A stretch of 64,000 nt of DNA from Rubrivivax albus (GCF_004016515.1 NZ_SACT01000007.1:62001-126000); one strand, 5' to 3'. Positions 19,827-29,267 are shown, counted from the first letter of the stretch. Program-made: numbers and translations. Notes: a model not told the origin generated them from the letters alone.

Positions 19827-22800
19827 TCGCCGCGCTGATCCGCTGGAGCCTGGCCAACCGCTTCCTGGTGCTGGTCGCCAGCGTGCTGCTCACCGCGTGG
19901 GGGCTAGTCGCGCTCTCGCGCACGCCGCTGGATGCGCTGCCCGACCTGTCGGATACCCAGGTCATCATCCGCACGACCTGGCCGGGCCAGGCGCCGCAGT
20001 TGGTTGAAAGCCAGGTCACCTACCCGCTCACGACGACCATGCTGTCGGTGCCCGGCGCCAAGGCGGTGCGCGGTTTCTCGATGTTCGGCGACAGCTTCGT
20101 CTACGTCATCTTCGACGACGGTGTCGACCTGTACTGGGCCCGGTCGCGGGTGCTGGAGTACCTGAACCAGGCGCAGTCACGGCTGCCGTCGACGGCGCGC
20201 TCGTCGATCGGGCCGGACGCCACCGGCGTCGGCTGGATCTACCAGTACGCCCTGGTGGACCGCAGTGGGCGGCACGACCTGGCCGACCTGCGCGCGTTGC
20301 AGGACTGGTTTCTGCGCTTCGAGTTGAAGACCGTGCCGGACGTCGCGGAGGTCGCCACCGTGGGCGGCATGGTGCGCCAGTACCAGATCGTGCTCGACCC
20401 CGACCGGCTCGCCGCTCACCGCATCACGCAGGCCATGGTCGCCGACGCGGTGGCGCGCGCCAACCAGGAGGCCGGCGGCTCGGTGATCGAGCTCGGCGAG
20501 GCCGAGTACGCGGTGCGCGCCCGCGGCTACCTGACGTCGCTCGACGACTTCCGGGCCATCCCGCTGCGGACCACCGAGGCCGGCGTCTCCGTGCGCCTGG
20601 GCGACGTGGCGCGCATCCGGCTCGGCCCCGAGATGCGGCGCGGGATCGGCGAACTCGACGGCGAGGGAGAGGCCGTCGGCGGCGTGATCGTCATGCGTTC
20701 CGGCAAGAACGCGCTGTCGACGATCTCCGCCGTCAAGGCGAGGCTGGCCGAGTTGCAGCGCGGACTGCCCGAAGGCGTCGAGATCGTGCCGGTCTACGAC
20801 CGCTCCGGCCTGATCGAGCGGGCGGTGAACAACCTGGCCGGCAAGCTGGTCGAGGAGTTCGTCGTCGTCGCGCTGGTGTGCCTGGCGTTCCTGTTCCACC
20901 TGCGCAGCGCCTTCGTTGCAGTGGTCTCGCTGCCGCTGGGGGTCCTGGCCGCCTTCGTCGTGATGCAGCAACAGGGCATCAACGCGAACGTGATGTCGCT
21001 CGGCGGCATCGCGATCGCGATCGGCGCGATGGTCGACGCCGCGATCGTGATGATCGAAAACGCGCACAAGCATCTGGAACGCTGGCAACACCAGCACCCT
21101 GGGCAAACGCTGCCCGACGAGCAGCGCTGGCACGTCATTGGCCGCGCCGCTGAGGAGGTGGGCCCGGCGCTGTTCTTCTCGCTGCTCGTCATCACACTCA
21201 GCTTCGTCCCGGTGTTCGCGCTCGAGGCCCAGGAAGGCCGGCTGTTCGCGCCACTGGCCTACACCAAGACCTACGCGATGGCCGCGGCGGCCGGCCTGGC
21301 GGTGACGCTGGTGCCGGTACTGATGGGCTACCTGATCCGCGGCCGCATCCCGCCGGAGACGGCCAACCCGTTGAACCGAGGCCTGATCGCCGTCTACCGG
21401 CCGCTGCTGGAAGGAGTCATCCGATTTCCCCGGATCACGCTGGCAGCGGCGGCTCTGGTCCTGATCGGCAGCCTGTGGCCTCTGCAGCACATCGGCAGCG
21501 AGTTCATGCCGCCGCTGGACGAGGGCGACCTGCTGTACATGCCAACCGCGCTGCCGGGTCTGTCGGTGGCCAAGGCGGCGGAACTTCTGCAGCAGACCGA
21601 TCGCCTGATCAAGACCGTGCCCGAGGTGCAAAGCGTCTACGGCAAGGCCGGCCGTGCCGAGACCGCCACTGATCCGGCGCCGCTGGAAATGTTCGAAACC
21701 ACGATCCAGTTCAAGCCCCGCGACCAATGGCGGCCTGGCATGACGCCGGACGCCCTCGTCGAGGAGCTGGACCGCATCGTGCGTGTGCCGGGCCTGGCCA
21801 ACATCTGGGTGCCGCCGATACGCAACCGCATCGACATGCTGGCCACCGGCATCAAGAGTCCGGTGGGCGTCAAGGTGGCCGGCCCCGACCTCGCGACGAT
21901 CGACCGCCTGACGGCACAGATCGAGGGCGCGGTGAAGCCGGTGCCCGGCGTCAGCAGTGCGCTGGCCGAGCGGCTGACCGGCGGGCGCTACATCGACGTC
22001 GACATCCGGCGCGACGCCGCGGCGCGCTTCGGGCTGAACATCGTCGACGTGCAGGAGATCGTGGCCGGGGCGGTGGGCGGCATGAACATCGGCGAGACGG
22101 TCGAGGGGCTGCAGCGCTTCCCGATCAACCTGCGCTACCCGCGCGAGTGGCGCGACTCGCTTGCGGCGCTGCGCACGCTGCCAATCGTCACGCCGAGCGG
22201 GCAGCGCCTGGTGCTGGCCGACGTCGCCGAGATCCGCATCACCGACGGCCCGCCGATGCTGCGCAGTGAGAACGCGCGGCTGGCGGGCTACGTCTACGTC
22301 GACATCCGCGGCCGCGACCTGCGCGGCACGGTGCGCGACATGCAGAGCGCCGTGGCCGAGAAGGTGGCGCTGCCGCCGGGGTACTCGGTCAGCTGGTCGG
22401 GCCAGTTCGAGCACCTGCAGCGTGCGGTTGCCAAGCTCAAGCTGGTGTTGCCGTTCACGCTGCTGATCATCCTCGTGCTGCTGGTCATGACCTTCCGCAG
22501 CGTCGGTGAAGCCCTGCTGATCATGGCCACCCTGCCGCTGGCCCTGGTGGGCGGCGTGTGGCTGCTGTGGGCGCTGGGGCACAACCTCTCGGTGGCCGGA
22601 GCCGTGGGGTTCATCGCGCTGGCCGGTGTGGCCGCGGAGTTCGGCGTCATCATGCTGCTGTACCTGAAGCAGGCCTGGGCCGAACGGGTAGCCACGGGTC
22701 GCACTGGCGAAGCGGACCTGCTGGATGCCGTGCGTGAGGGTGCCGTGCTGCGGGTACGCCCGAAGGCGATGACCGTGGCCACCATCGTGGCTGGTCTGCT

Positions 22801-22990
22801 GCCGCTGTTCTGGGGTTCGGGCACCGGCAGCGAGGTGATGCAGCGCATCGCCGCGCCGATGGTCGGCGGCATGGTCAGCGCGCCGCTGCTGTCGATGTTC
22901 GTGATTCCTGCGGCCTATGTGCTGATGCGGCGCCGGCGTGCACCCGCCGTTGCCCTTTCTTCGGGAGACCCTGCTCATGCAACGACGTGA
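19823..22990 (+). CDS. cusA: heavy-metal RND efflux pump CusA/CzcA
   Basis: 1055 residues, the normal size of an HME-RND proton/metal antiporter of the inner membrane. TM1 is [20 protein letters not shown]. The periplasmic porter domain starts at [20 protein letters not shown]. The second TM bundle holds [16 protein letters not shown], the HME-RND form of the proton-relay helix, and the C-terminal half repeats the fold ([20 protein letters not shown]). ATG 19823 overlaps the adaptor stop; a frame extending back to 19049 is an overlap of the adaptor. It works with the two subunits upstream. Confidence 0.94.
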   Translation: MIAALIRWSLANRFLVLVASVLLTAWGLVALSRTPLDALPDLSDTQVIIRTTWPGQAPQLVESQVTYPLTTTMLSVPGAKAVRGFSMFGDSFVYVIFDDGVDLYWARSRVLEYLNQAQSRLPSTARSSIGPDATGVGWIYQYALVDRSGRHDLADLRALQDWFLRFELKTVPDVAEVATVGGMVRQYQIVLDPDRLAAHRITQAMVADAVARANQEAGGSVIELGEAEYAVRARGYLTSLDDFRAIPLRTTEAGVSVRLGDVARIRLGPEMRRGIGELDGEGEAVGGVIVMRSGKNALSTISAVKARLAELQRGLPEGVEIVPVYDRSGLIERAVNNLAGKLVEEFVVVALVCLAFLFHLRSAFVAVVSLPLGVLAAFVVMQQQGINANVMSLGGIAIAIGAMVDAAIVMIENAHKHLERWQHQHPGQTLPDEQRWHVIGRAAEEVGPALFFSLLVITLSFVPVFALEAQEGRLFAPLAYTKTYAMAAAAGLAVTLVPVLMGYLIRGRIPPETANPLNRGLIAVYRPLLEGVIRFPRITLAAAALVLIGSLWPLQHIGSEFMPPLDEGDLLYMPTALPGLSVAKAAELLQQTDRLIKTVPEVQSVYGKAGRAETATDPAPLEMFETTIQFKPRDQWRPGMTPDALVEELDRIVRVPGLANIWVPPIRNRIDMLATGIKSPVGVKVAGPDLATIDRLTAQIEGAVKPVPGVSSALAERLTGGRYIDVDIRRDAAARFGLNIVDVQEIVAGAVGGMNIGETVEGLQRFPINLRYPREWRDSLAALRTLPIVTPSGQRLVLADVAEIRITDGPPMLRSENARLAGYVYVDIRGRDLRGTVRDMQSAVAEKVALPPGYSVSWSGQFEHLQRAVAKLKLVLPFTLLIILVLLVMTFRSVGEALLIMATLPLALVGGVWLLWALGHNLSVAGAVGFIALAGVAAEFGVIMLLYLKQAWAERVATGRTGEADLLDAVREGAVLRVRPKAMTVATIVAGLLPLFWGSGTGSEVMQRIAAPMVGGMVSAPLLSMFVIPAAYVLMRRRRAPAVALSSGDPAHATT

Positions 22991-23159
22991 CCTGATGAGA
23001 GCTGCCGCGCTAGCCCTGTTGACCGCCTGAAGCGAGGCCCGCGTTGAGCCCGCGCCACGGCCGATCCGCGCGGCCGACGTCACCGTCGCGACGGCAGGGG
23101 AGCCGACGATTCCGGTAAGGGTCTATGGCGGGCAACTAAAGGGCCCTTCGCTGTGCTGA
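22977..23159 (+). pseudogene. remnant gene with in-frame stop after a short N-terminus
   Basis: ATG 22977 overlaps the cusA end and encodes [17 protein letters not shown], a signal-like start with twin Arg, before TGA at 23028-23030. The same frame then stays open to 23159 and reads RPIRAADVTVATAGEPTIPV then RVYGGQL. This resembles the region before the first strand of alpha/beta-hydrolase lipases, but is too short to assign. Probably the head of a former gene cut off by a rearrangement. Confidence 0.4.
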
Positions 23160-23357
23160 CGGCGCGGCGACGTGCTCGAATTCAAACTGGTGATTGGCCC
23201 GTCCAACACAGCCTGTCCGCGCCAACGGAACTTTGATCGGTTAGATGTCGGTTGGCGACAAGCCACTGAGATCGATGCAGACTCGCTGATCATCACCTTT
23301 GTCGTCGGGCGCGACGGGAGACGAGCCACTGTCTCGGTCAACGAGCGACCAGGATGT
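23160..23357. other. intergenic stretch with no recognisable gene
   Basis: 198 bases between the remnant and the 3' end of the AlkB-like gene. A plus-strand frame here (23172-23525) runs into the AlkB-like gene antisense and has no family features. No tRNA, terminator hairpin or insertion-sequence ends were recognised. Together with the remnant upstream it looks like a rearrangement junction. Confidence 0.4.
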
Positions 23358-24419
23358 CTAGCCGACGAAGCAGGTCACCCGCCGCCCCGCGGAGCGGTGT
23401 TTCGTCGGATCGTCGCGCCAACGGGCCAGTGCGGGCCTCATGAGCCGGAACCAGATCGAGGGTACCAGGCTCGTGAACATCAACACGACGTACCCAGCCG
23501 GAAGGCGGGGCGACCCCGGCACTAGGGACAAGCGGTAGTACGGTAGCCGAGATTCCCTGTGGTGAATGTCGTGCAAGCTGATGTTTAACGTGATCCACGC
23601 CTGGAACCGGCAGTCGTCCTCCCATCCACGCCCATAGGAGACCGCGCTACCGAGGGAGTCCTCGCCCAGGCCCCAGTGCTGGATGTAGGTGATGATCTGC
23701 ACGCCAACGGCGACGCCCAGCGCCGTTGCGGCGAACGTGATGCCGCCAGGCCATCCAGCGATCGTGACGAAGCCCATGGCTGCGACCGCAGTGGCCCCCA
23801 GGGCCCATCGGATGCGCTTGGTCGTAGCGCCGGTATGAAGCGGAGCCCAGACCTGAGAACGCCGTCCGAGGAACTCGGCTGCTATCCGCAAAAGCCGACG
23901 CGTTGCGAAGGACCAGACGCTCTCGTCCAGGGCGGGAACCTCGGCCACGTGCACCTGGCCGGGTCGCGCATGGTGGGCAAGGTGCTCTGCACCAAGCACC
24001 GGGTACCCGCACATACCCGCAAGCAAATGCCCAAGCATGGCCTCGGCAGGATGGCGTCGATGGATGAGTTCATGCACAACACAGGTCGCGAAGAGCCCCG
24101 TCATCCACAGGCTCAGTGCGAAGCCGACCCAGTCGAGCGCGCTGGCGTTGCCAGCCATCACCGACAGCGAACCGACCACGCTCGACAAGTAGACGGGCAC
24201 GTACGCCAGAGGCAGTTTGTCGAGGAACGTTGCCAGCCACTCGCTCCACGTATACGCGTTTGGCCTCATCGCACCGAACAGCACGCGCAGGAGCGAGAAC
24301 ACGACGACGACGGCACCGAAGGCGAGCCATGGCAGGCCCGCCACCACACCTGCCCACAACAGCAGTGGCATCAAGAACATCGCCAGATACCCGGCGGCGC
24401 TGCAGCACTGTCGCAACAT
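23358..24419 (-). CDS. AlkB-like membrane di-iron hydroxylase (alkane/fatty-acid hydroxylase superfamily)
   Basis: 353 residues with several hydrophobic helices. The histidine boxes of the AlkB group are present: HELIHRRHP, EHLAHHARPG, TYIQHWGLG (equivalent to the AlkB NYxEHYGL motif) and LHDIHHRES. They should bind a di-iron centre that inserts oxygen into a terminal C-H bond. The second box has AHH where AlkB has GHH, and the chain is about 50 residues shorter than typical AlkB, so the substrate may differ. AGGAGAACGGC precedes the ATG. It lies 18 bases after the LuxR-type gene and is probably cotranscribed. Confidence 0.85.
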   Translation of the reverse strand: MLRQCCSAAGYLAMFLMPLLLWAGVVAGLPWLAFGAVVVVFSLLRVLFGAMRPNAYTWSEWLATFLDKLPLAYVPVYLSSVVGSLSVMAGNASALDWVGFALSLWMTGLFATCVVHELIHRRHPAEAMLGHLLAGMCGYPVLGAEHLAHHARPGQVHVAEVPALDESVWSFATRRLLRIAAEFLGRRSQVWAPLHTGATTKRIRWALGATAVAAMGFVTIAGWPGGITFAATALGVAVGVQIITYIQHWGLGEDSLGSAVSYGRGWEDDCRFQAWITLNISLHDIHHRESRLPYYRLSLVPGSPRLPAGYVVLMFTSLVPSIWFRLMRPALARWRDDPTKHRSAGRRVTCFVG

Positions 24420-24437
24420 GCCGTTCTCCTGTTGGGG

Positions 24438-25193
24438 TCAGATCAGTCCGTACTCCGCAGCCAACTGAGCAGCAGCCTTCCGATTGGGCACCCCCAGCCG
24501 GGCGTTCATACGCTGGAAGCGCGAGTTGATGGCATTGGCCGACAGGTCGACCATGCTGGCAATGGCCTTGGTGCACAGGCCACTGCGCTCATGACGAAGC
24601 AGAAGCAGGTCCTCGTCGGTCAAGCGCGCCATGGACAGCAACTCGGTCTTGAGGCGTTCGATCCACCAGCCATGGAGTTCCATGGCCAGTGCACGCGACA
24701 ACGCTCGCAGCAACGGGAACGTGTCGGCGTCGAAGAACGACGCCTGCGCTGAACCTAGGCACAAGACACCCAGTCTGGACAGGTGACCGCTGGCAGGTGC
24801 CGGCACGATCAAGGCGTCCTGGAATCCAAAGGCGCCTGCCAGCGCCACGATCTCGCGCTGCTGCTGGGACTTGACCTCGATGTCACGCGCTAGCGCGGGT
24901 TCGGTATGCTCCCGCGCGTAGGCCAGCCAAGGATCGCTGGCGTACCAGGCACGTTGCTCGTACTCGGCGCACCAGACCGGGTCGCAGGCAAGCAGGAATC
25001 GGAAGGCATCGTGCGTGTCATCGTCCTTGACGAAGCTGACGAAGGCCGCAGCATCCGCGCCGACAGCGGCGACACAGCCGCGCAAGAGTCCCAGGGCTTC
25101 GGCCTCGTCCCGCGCGGCGGCAATCCTTGCCGTGATCGCTGCCATCGCCGTCGCGAACGCGGGAAGCGCGATGGTGTCATCTGGCGGCAGCAT
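24438..25193 (-). CDS. LuxR-type transcriptional regulator
   Basis: 251 residues. The N-terminal 170 resemble an autoinducer-binding/sensor domain (FRFLLACDPVWCAEYEQRAW, YASDPWLAYA, ALIVPAPASGHLSRLG with the family's PxxG-type turn). The C-terminus is a LuxR helix-turn-helix (LTDEDLLLLRHERSGLCTKA, then ANAINSRFQRMNARLGVPNR). It probably controls the AlkB-like gene directly downstream. Start 25193 is chosen for its CGGAGACCG ribosome site. No luxI-type synthase is nearby, so it would be a solo receptor if it binds a signal. Confidence 0.82.
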   Translation of the reverse strand: MLPPDDTIALPAFATAMAAITARIAAARDEAEALGLLRGCVAAVGADAAAFVSFVKDDDTHDAFRFLLACDPVWCAEYEQRAWYASDPWLAYAREHTEPALARDIEVKSQQQREIVALAGAFGFQDALIVPAPASGHLSRLGVLCLGSAQASFFDADTFPLLRALSRALAMELHGWWIERLKTELLSMARLTDEDLLLLRHERSGLCTKAIASMVDLSANAINSRFQRMNARLGVPNRKAAAQLAAEYGLI

Positions 25194-25482
25194 CGGTCTC
25201 CGTGGCGCGGAATGCCAGCTCGGCTGCACGCGCCAGGGAAGCGTGCAGCACCGGACTGTCGAACCGGAGGGGATCTGCGTCGCGCCAGCGTCGGAATGAC
25301 TCCGGCGACTCGAATATCACGGCCTGGGTGAGATGCCCTGTCCGAGGGCACTGGACATCACGCTGCAGATACACACCCCCTCGAATCGCACGAACAACGA
25401 ACCGTATCCGGCCGTCCTGGCTGGCGACCGTGGTCGCCCGATCATTCGAGCAGTTGGTCCTCGAGCCTGCCATCGTCGTCAT
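25177..25482 (-). CDS. hypothetical small protein
   Basis: 101 residues, not recognised. The body reads RIRFVVRAIRGGVYLQRDVQ, then CPRTGHLTQAVIFESPESF and RRWRDADPLRFDSPVLHASL. It has no membrane helix or signal. The end overlaps the LuxR start by 17 bases and its start lies within the end of the zinc-ribbon gene, so the four genes form a compact operon. A longer frame to 25626 is not supported. Confidence 0.55.
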   Translation of the reverse strand: MTTMAGSRTNCSNDRATTVASQDGRIRFVVRAIRGGVYLQRDVQCPRTGHLTQAVIFESPESFRRWRDADPLRFDSPVLHASLARAAELAFRATETDAAAR

Positions 25483-25759
25483 CGCATCCAAACCTCGTGT
25501 CGCAGACGGAACAACGGGCAGCGGCAACCTGCTCGGCTGTCGGCCGGCCCGGCCAGGTGATGACGTTTTCTTCTGTGCAGTGAGAGCACTCGAACACCAG
25601 CCGGTGAAAGGGCATGCGGCAAGCATCGCACCGCAGCGTTACAACGGTCTCGTTGTCGAGCGCTTCGAAGCTGTCGTCGTCCTGCGCGCCGCAGTGCGGG
25701 CACTGCGTGCTGAGGGTATCGACATCAACGATCGGGTCGTGAAGATCGGAACCGGACAT
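25442..25759 (-). CDS. small zinc-ribbon-like protein with four CxxC pairs
   Basis: 105 residues from ATG 25759. Four knuckles are visible: QCPHCGAQ, RCDACRMP, ECSHCTEE and RCSVCDTR, consistent with two zinc ribbons. It lacks the rubredoxin pattern, so it is not an obvious electron donor to the AlkB-like enzyme, although that possibility should be kept open. First gene of the four-gene leftward operon. The function is unknown. Confidence 0.65.
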   Translation of the reverse strand: MSGSDLHDPIVDVDTLSTQCPHCGAQDDDSFEALDNETVVTLRCDACRMPFHRLVFECSHCTEENVITWPGRPTAEQVAAARCSVCDTRFGCDDDDGRLEDQLLE

Positions 25760-25949
25760 CGTTGGCCTCCGTGTCTTCCACAGCTTCTGCACAACCCTAT
25801 CAACAGATGCTGTGGATACCAACGTTCGCCGGCCCCAGGAGTGCATCGAGACGTTACGAGCGTGCGCCTGGGTCACGAAACGACACCGTGTCGGTTCTGC
25901 CCCCATCGCTCACCGAGTAGCGTCGGCACGTGTTCTCGGAGCACACCGC

Positions 25950-26258
25950 ATGTGGCCATTCATTCCCGCCCCTCCGCTGCCGGCCAGATCACTCTGGCCT
26001 GGTCGCAGGGTTGCTGGCGTGATCGACGCGCTTGCGTGGCCCGGCGCCGTCACTTTGGCCGCCTCAACCATGGTCCCGGCGCCGGGGGTGATCCTGCCGG
26101 CATTCCTGGTGCTCTGTTGCTCCGTCGCATGGGCATGCGCAAGGCGGGCATGGCGCCGGAACAGCAACTATCGATTCACCACGTGGCGCATTGCCATCGC
26201 AATTGCATGGGTGATCGTGCTGGCCCAGACCTTTGGGATGGCAACCAGCCTGAACTGA
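25950..26258 (+). CDS. small membrane protein of unknown function
   Basis: 102 residues with two hydrophobic segments (VILPAFLVLCCSVAWACARR and WRIAIAIAWVIVLAQTFGMA) and Pro-rich N-terminus. Frames further upstream lack support, so ATG 25950 is chosen. The arrangement next to an AlpA regulator and a tRNA suggests mobile-element cargo, by position only. Not recognised as a family. Confidence 0.5.
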   Translation: MWPFIPAPPLPARSLWPGRRVAGVIDALAWPGAVTLAASTMVPAPGVILPAFLVLCCSVAWACARRAWRRNSNYRFTTWRIAIAIAWVIVLAQTFGMATSLN

Positions 26259-26267
26259 GGCGTACGG

Positions 26268-26525
26268 TCAGTGGTCGACCGAGGCGAGGGACTCGCTCCA
26301 TCGATCCAGATCCTCGCGGCGCCATCCAACCGCACGACCTGTCAAGCGAACCGGCGGTGGAAACTGCCTGGCAGCAATCATGCGGTAGATCGTCGACCGG
26401 CCAAGTCCGGTTCGGGCCAGAACGGCCGACATGCGAAGGATCTGGTGCCGAGGGGTGCCACCGCCGGTTCGCTCGGAACCGTGGCGGTCCAGTTCATCGA
26501 CGATGTTCGGCCAAGGTTGCCCCAT
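26268..26525 (-). CDS. AlpA-type phage/island regulator
   Basis: 85 residues. A MerR-like wHTH of the AlpA family: VLARTGLGRSTIYRMIAARQ, then FPPPVRLTGRAVGWRREDLD ending in RW. Such proteins act as excisionase or activators of integrase genes in prophages and islands. No integrase is adjacent, but a tRNA-Lys gene lies 175 bases away, so it may be left from an element that used that tRNA. The N-terminal 30 residues are unusual for the family. Confidence 0.82.
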   Translation of the reverse strand: MGQPWPNIVDELDRHGSERTGGGTPRHQILRMSAVLARTGLGRSTIYRMIAARQFPPPVRLTGRAVGWRREDLDRWSESLASVDH

Positions 26526-26700
26526 GGCATCGACTGTAGGATCGAGCGAGAGGACTCAGACCGATGAATTCACGCCCAGAACATGCGCGCAACGCACACG
26601 GCATAAAAGGGGCTAACGCCGATTCGGACACAGATCGGACAGCGCTGATTGCTGCCGTCCTGCGGTCAGTGGCCACTTCGCCGCCAGACCGCATGAAATA

Positions 26701-26776
26701 TGGTGGGCCCTGTAGGATTCGAACCTACGACCAACGGATTAAGAGTCCGCTGCTCTACCAACTGAGCTAAGAGCCC
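26701..26776 (-). tRNA. tRNA-Lys (anticodon CTT)
   Basis: Minus-strand cloverleaf of 76 bases including an encoded CCA. The seven-base acceptor stem pairs 26705-26711 with 26770-26776. The anticodon loop reads CTCTTAA, giving CTT. The T arm holds GGTTCGAATCC. It decodes AAG. Near-identical in plan to the TTT isoacceptor at 41848-41923. Confidence 0.97.
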
Positions 26777-27023
26777 TTTTAGTTCAGCCCGCGAGTATAG
26801 CGCACCGTGCCTGCGCCGGAGAAGCCGATGCGCTCATCGACGGCTTGCGCCTGGCCCATCACGTTGGCCCGCCAGCAACTGCCCGTCCGCCCTTGACCGT
26901 GAAATCGGCAACCGGGCGGTATCCCGTGGAACATGGACGGGGGCCCCATCCCGGCCGTCACAATCGACCACCTGCACCGTGGCCGTTGGCCTCCGCTGTC
27001 GGCACTGTCCGGCATTCGTCCCC

Positions 27024-27755
27024 ATGCATCGCCCGCCGTCATCCGCCGCCCCACCCGCCAGCCAGTTGCTGCCGGAGGAAGCCGCCGTGTTCCACCGCAA
27101 CCGTTGGTTCGGCCGCCTGCCCGAGGTGGTGCGCCACCAGGTGCTGGCGCTGTGTCGCGTGCAGCGCCTGCCGGCTGGTCACGTGCTGGCCCGCCGCGGC
27201 GACCCTGCCGGCGCGTGGTACGGGGTGGCCGCCGGTGCGCTGAGCCTATGCTCGGTGCTGCCGGACGGCCGGTCGTTCCGGCTCAACGTGATCGGGCCCG
27301 GCCGCTGGTGGGGCGACATCGCCGTCATCGACGGCAAGGTCCAGGACCTGGACATCCAGACGCAGATGGCCACCACGCTGCTGTCCTTGCCCCGTGCCGA
27401 CATGCTGGACCTGATGCAGGCCCGGCCCGACCTGCGCGACGCCTTGCTGCAACTGCAGTGCGAACGCCTGCGTCACCTGTTCCGGCGCACCGAGGAGTTG
27501 CAGGCCCTGCCGCTGCACCAGAGCGTCGCCCGCCTGGTGCGGCGACTGGGGCGGGAGTTCGGCCAGGCGGGCGAGCATGGCCTGTGCATCGACCTGAACC
27601 TGACGCAGAGCGATCTGGCGGCCATGATCGGCGCCAGCCGCCAGCGTGTGAACGCCAGTCTGCGCCAGTTGCACAAGCAGCAGGTGATCGAGCTGCAGAG
27701 CACCCGCCTGTGGATCCGCGACGAGGTCGCGCTGCGCGCGATTGCCGACGCCTGA
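27024..27755 (+). CDS. Crp/Fnr-family transcriptional regulator
   Basis: 243 residues. The cyclic-nucleotide-binding-type barrel spans about 25-145 (LPAGHVLARRGDPAGAWYGV, FRLNVIGPGRWWGDIAVIDG). The C-terminal winged helix holds LNLTQSDLAAMIGASRQRVN. No Fnr-type N-terminal Cys cluster is present, so it is not an iron-sulphur oxygen sensor; the effector is unknown. ATG 27024 is preferred over GTG 26979. The gene ends 49 bases before the tRNA-derived attachment site of the integrated element. Confidence 0.85.
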   Translation: MHRPPSSAAPPASQLLPEEAAVFHRNRWFGRLPEVVRHQVLALCRVQRLPAGHVLARRGDPAGAWYGVAAGALSLCSVLPDGRSFRLNVIGPGRWWGDIAVIDGKVQDLDIQTQMATTLLSLPRADMLDLMQARPDLRDALLQLQCERLRHLFRRTEELQALPLHQSVARLVRRLGREFGQAGEHGLCIDLNLTQSDLAAMIGASRQRVNASLRQLHKQQVIELQSTRLWIRDEVALRAIADA

Positions 27756-27763
27756 AAGCGCAA

Positions 27764-27783
27764 CGCCACCGGATCCGGTGGCG
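27764..27783 (+). terminator. palindrome after the Crp/Fnr gene, possible terminator
   Basis: A perfect 20-base palindrome (10-base arms, GC-rich) starts nine bases after the stop codon. It lacks a clear T run, so it is either a weak terminator or an mRNA-stabilising hairpin. Confidence 0.4.
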
Positions 27784-27803
27784 CTGTGGCTCGATGCTGG
27801 GTG

Positions 27804-27852
27804 TGGTGGGTCGTGCAGGATTCGAACCTGCGACCAACGGATTAAAAGTCCG
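27804..27852. repeat. attL: 49-bp copy of the tRNA-Lys(TTT) 3' half
   Basis: Identical over 49 bases to 41848-41896, which is the 3' half of the intact tRNA-Lys(TTT), including the CCA and the anticodon. Rightward of 27852 the two copies diverge. It marks the left end of a 14.0-kb integrated element. Because the tRNA runs on the minus strand, this copy is the original 3' half and the element supplied the replacement at the right end. Confidence 0.93.
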
Positions 27853-27946
27853 AAGAGCCATCCCAGGCACTTGAACTAAGCTGTTGTTTTCATTGCGCTT
27901 TCGTTTGTACGCGTTCGCCTCTAGTTTTCCTGTTTGACCGTCAATC

Positions 27947-28041
27947 CGCCTACACTGGCGCCTACACGGGAGAACAGCGGATGAATGCAGCGGACAACCC
28001 CACTCAAAACCCGGCGCCTACACGGACCCTGCCTACACGGG
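27947..28041. repeat. integrase arm-type sites, left cluster
   Basis: Four copies of a 12-base motif with consensus CGCCTACACGGG: 27947-27958 (one mismatch region), 27959-27970, 28015-28026 and 28030-28041. The last two lie inside the first codons of the integrase gene. A fifth copy, identical to the second, lies at 41780-41791 near the other end. The placement at both ends just inside the core repeats fits arm-binding sites of a tyrosine integrase; binding is inferred. Confidence 0.7.
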
Positions 28042-29267
28042 CCGCAGCGGCGCGCCTGACCGAGCGCAAGGCCTTGGCCTACCCGGCACCGGCGACGGGC
28101 TACACGCTGCACTGGTGCCCCCACACGCGCGGGTTTGGCGTGCGTGTGACTGCCAACGGCGCGCGAGCCTGGGTGTCCGAGCGCAGGGTCAACGGCAAGA
28201 CAGTTCGGCGCACGTTGGGCAAGGTCTCCGGCTGGGGTGCAATCAGTGCCGACGCCGCGCGCCGCCTCATGGTCGAGATCAGCAGCGAACTGCAGCGCGG
28301 GATCGACCGGTTGGAGGAACAACGCACCGAGCGCGAAGAGCGGAAGAACTCGACCGAGGCCGAGGCCCTGACCCTTGAGAAAGCCGTCGCACAGTACGTG
28401 AAGGAGAAGAAGCGAGGCAAGGACTCCAAGCACCTCAAGGAACGCACGAAGGCCGACTATCTGTCGATGGTGGCCGCCCCAGGCGAGACAAAGACCGGCG
28501 CGCCGACCCTGGCCGGCGAACTGCACGCGCTGGCCGCCAAGCCACTGACCAAGATCACCGCCGACGAAGTGCGCAGCGTGTACCGGGCAGCATCGGCGCG
28601 CGGCGCGCGGCGCGCCACGTACGCCATGCAAGTGCTGCGCGCCGTGCTGAACTGGCACGGCGTGAAGGTACCCGGCAGCCCGTTGAACCGCGACGTTGCC
28701 GGGAAGGATCGCATCATGCTGGCGCCGACCGCAGGCGACCCGCGACCGATCCCGCCCGAACGACTCGCCGCCTGGTGGCAGGCCGCGACAGTGCAGAGCC
28801 GCGAGGCCGCCGACTTCTATCGCGTCATGCTGCTGACCGGCGCGCGAGGCGGAGAGCTCAAGGCCGTGACCGTTCGCGACGTTGACGCCGAGGGCGGCCG
28901 CGTGGTGCTGCGCGACACGAAGAACCGCACCGATCACACGCTGCTACTGGCCACACAGACGGCCGCCATCATCGCGCCCTACCTCAAGGGCAAGCGGGCC
29001 GGGTCGAAGCTGTTCACGATCGGCGACCCGCGCAAGACGCTGGCCACGATTAACACCGCGGCCGGCGTGAAGATCACACCACACGACCTGCGCGCTACCT
29101 TCGCCAGCGTGGCCGAAGAACTGGTCTCGGCGTACACGCTCAAACGCATGCTGAACCATGCCGAGTCAGGCGACGTGACCGGCGCCTACTACGTCGGCAA
29201 GAGCGAGGCGCAGCTGCGGGCCGGGTGGCAAGCCGTGGCCGACTTCATCGCGGGGGGCAAGCAATGA
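27981..29267 (+). CDS. int: tyrosine-type site-specific integrase
   Basis: 428 residues. The N-terminal arm-binding domain covers about 35-105 (GYTLHWCPHTRGFGVRVTAN), then a core-binding domain, then the catalytic domain. Catalytic residues are visible: Arg in LLTGARGGELKAV, the H-x-x-R box in TPHDLRATFASVA, the second His in LNHAESGDVTGAYY and the nucleophilic Tyr in the same stretch. It would recombine the 49-bp tRNA-Lys core. The gene lies just inside attL and overlaps the next gene by ATGA. Confidence 0.95.
   Translation: MNAADNPTQNPAPTRTLPTRAAAARLTERKALAYPAPATGYTLHWCPHTRGFGVRVTANGARAWVSERRVNGKTVRRTLGKVSGWGAISADAARRLMVEISSELQRGIDRLEEQRTEREERKNSTEAEALTLEKAVAQYVKEKKRGKDSKHLKERTKADYLSMVAAPGETKTGAPTLAGELHALAAKPLTKITADEVRSVYRAASARGARRATYAMQVLRAVLNWHGVKVPGSPLNRDVAGKDRIMLAPTAGDPRPIPPERLAAWWQAATVQSREAADFYRVMLLTGARGGELKAVTVRDVDAEGGRVVLRDTKNRTDHTLLLATQTAAIIAPYLKGKRAGSKLFTIGDPRKTLATINTAAGVKITPHDLRATFASVAEELVSAYTLKRMLNHAESGDVTGAYYVGKSEAQLRAGWQAVADFIAGGKQ

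Noticed and set aside
20177..23083. 968-codon minus-strand frame opposite cusA
   Set aside because: Shadow of a GC-rich gene: low-complexity His/Arg/Gln composition and no domain, while the plus strand carries a complete RND pump.
23172..23525. 117-codon plus-strand frame overlapping the AlkB-like gene
   Set aside because: Half of it is antisense to the hydroxylase; no family features. Left as unexplained intergenic DNA.
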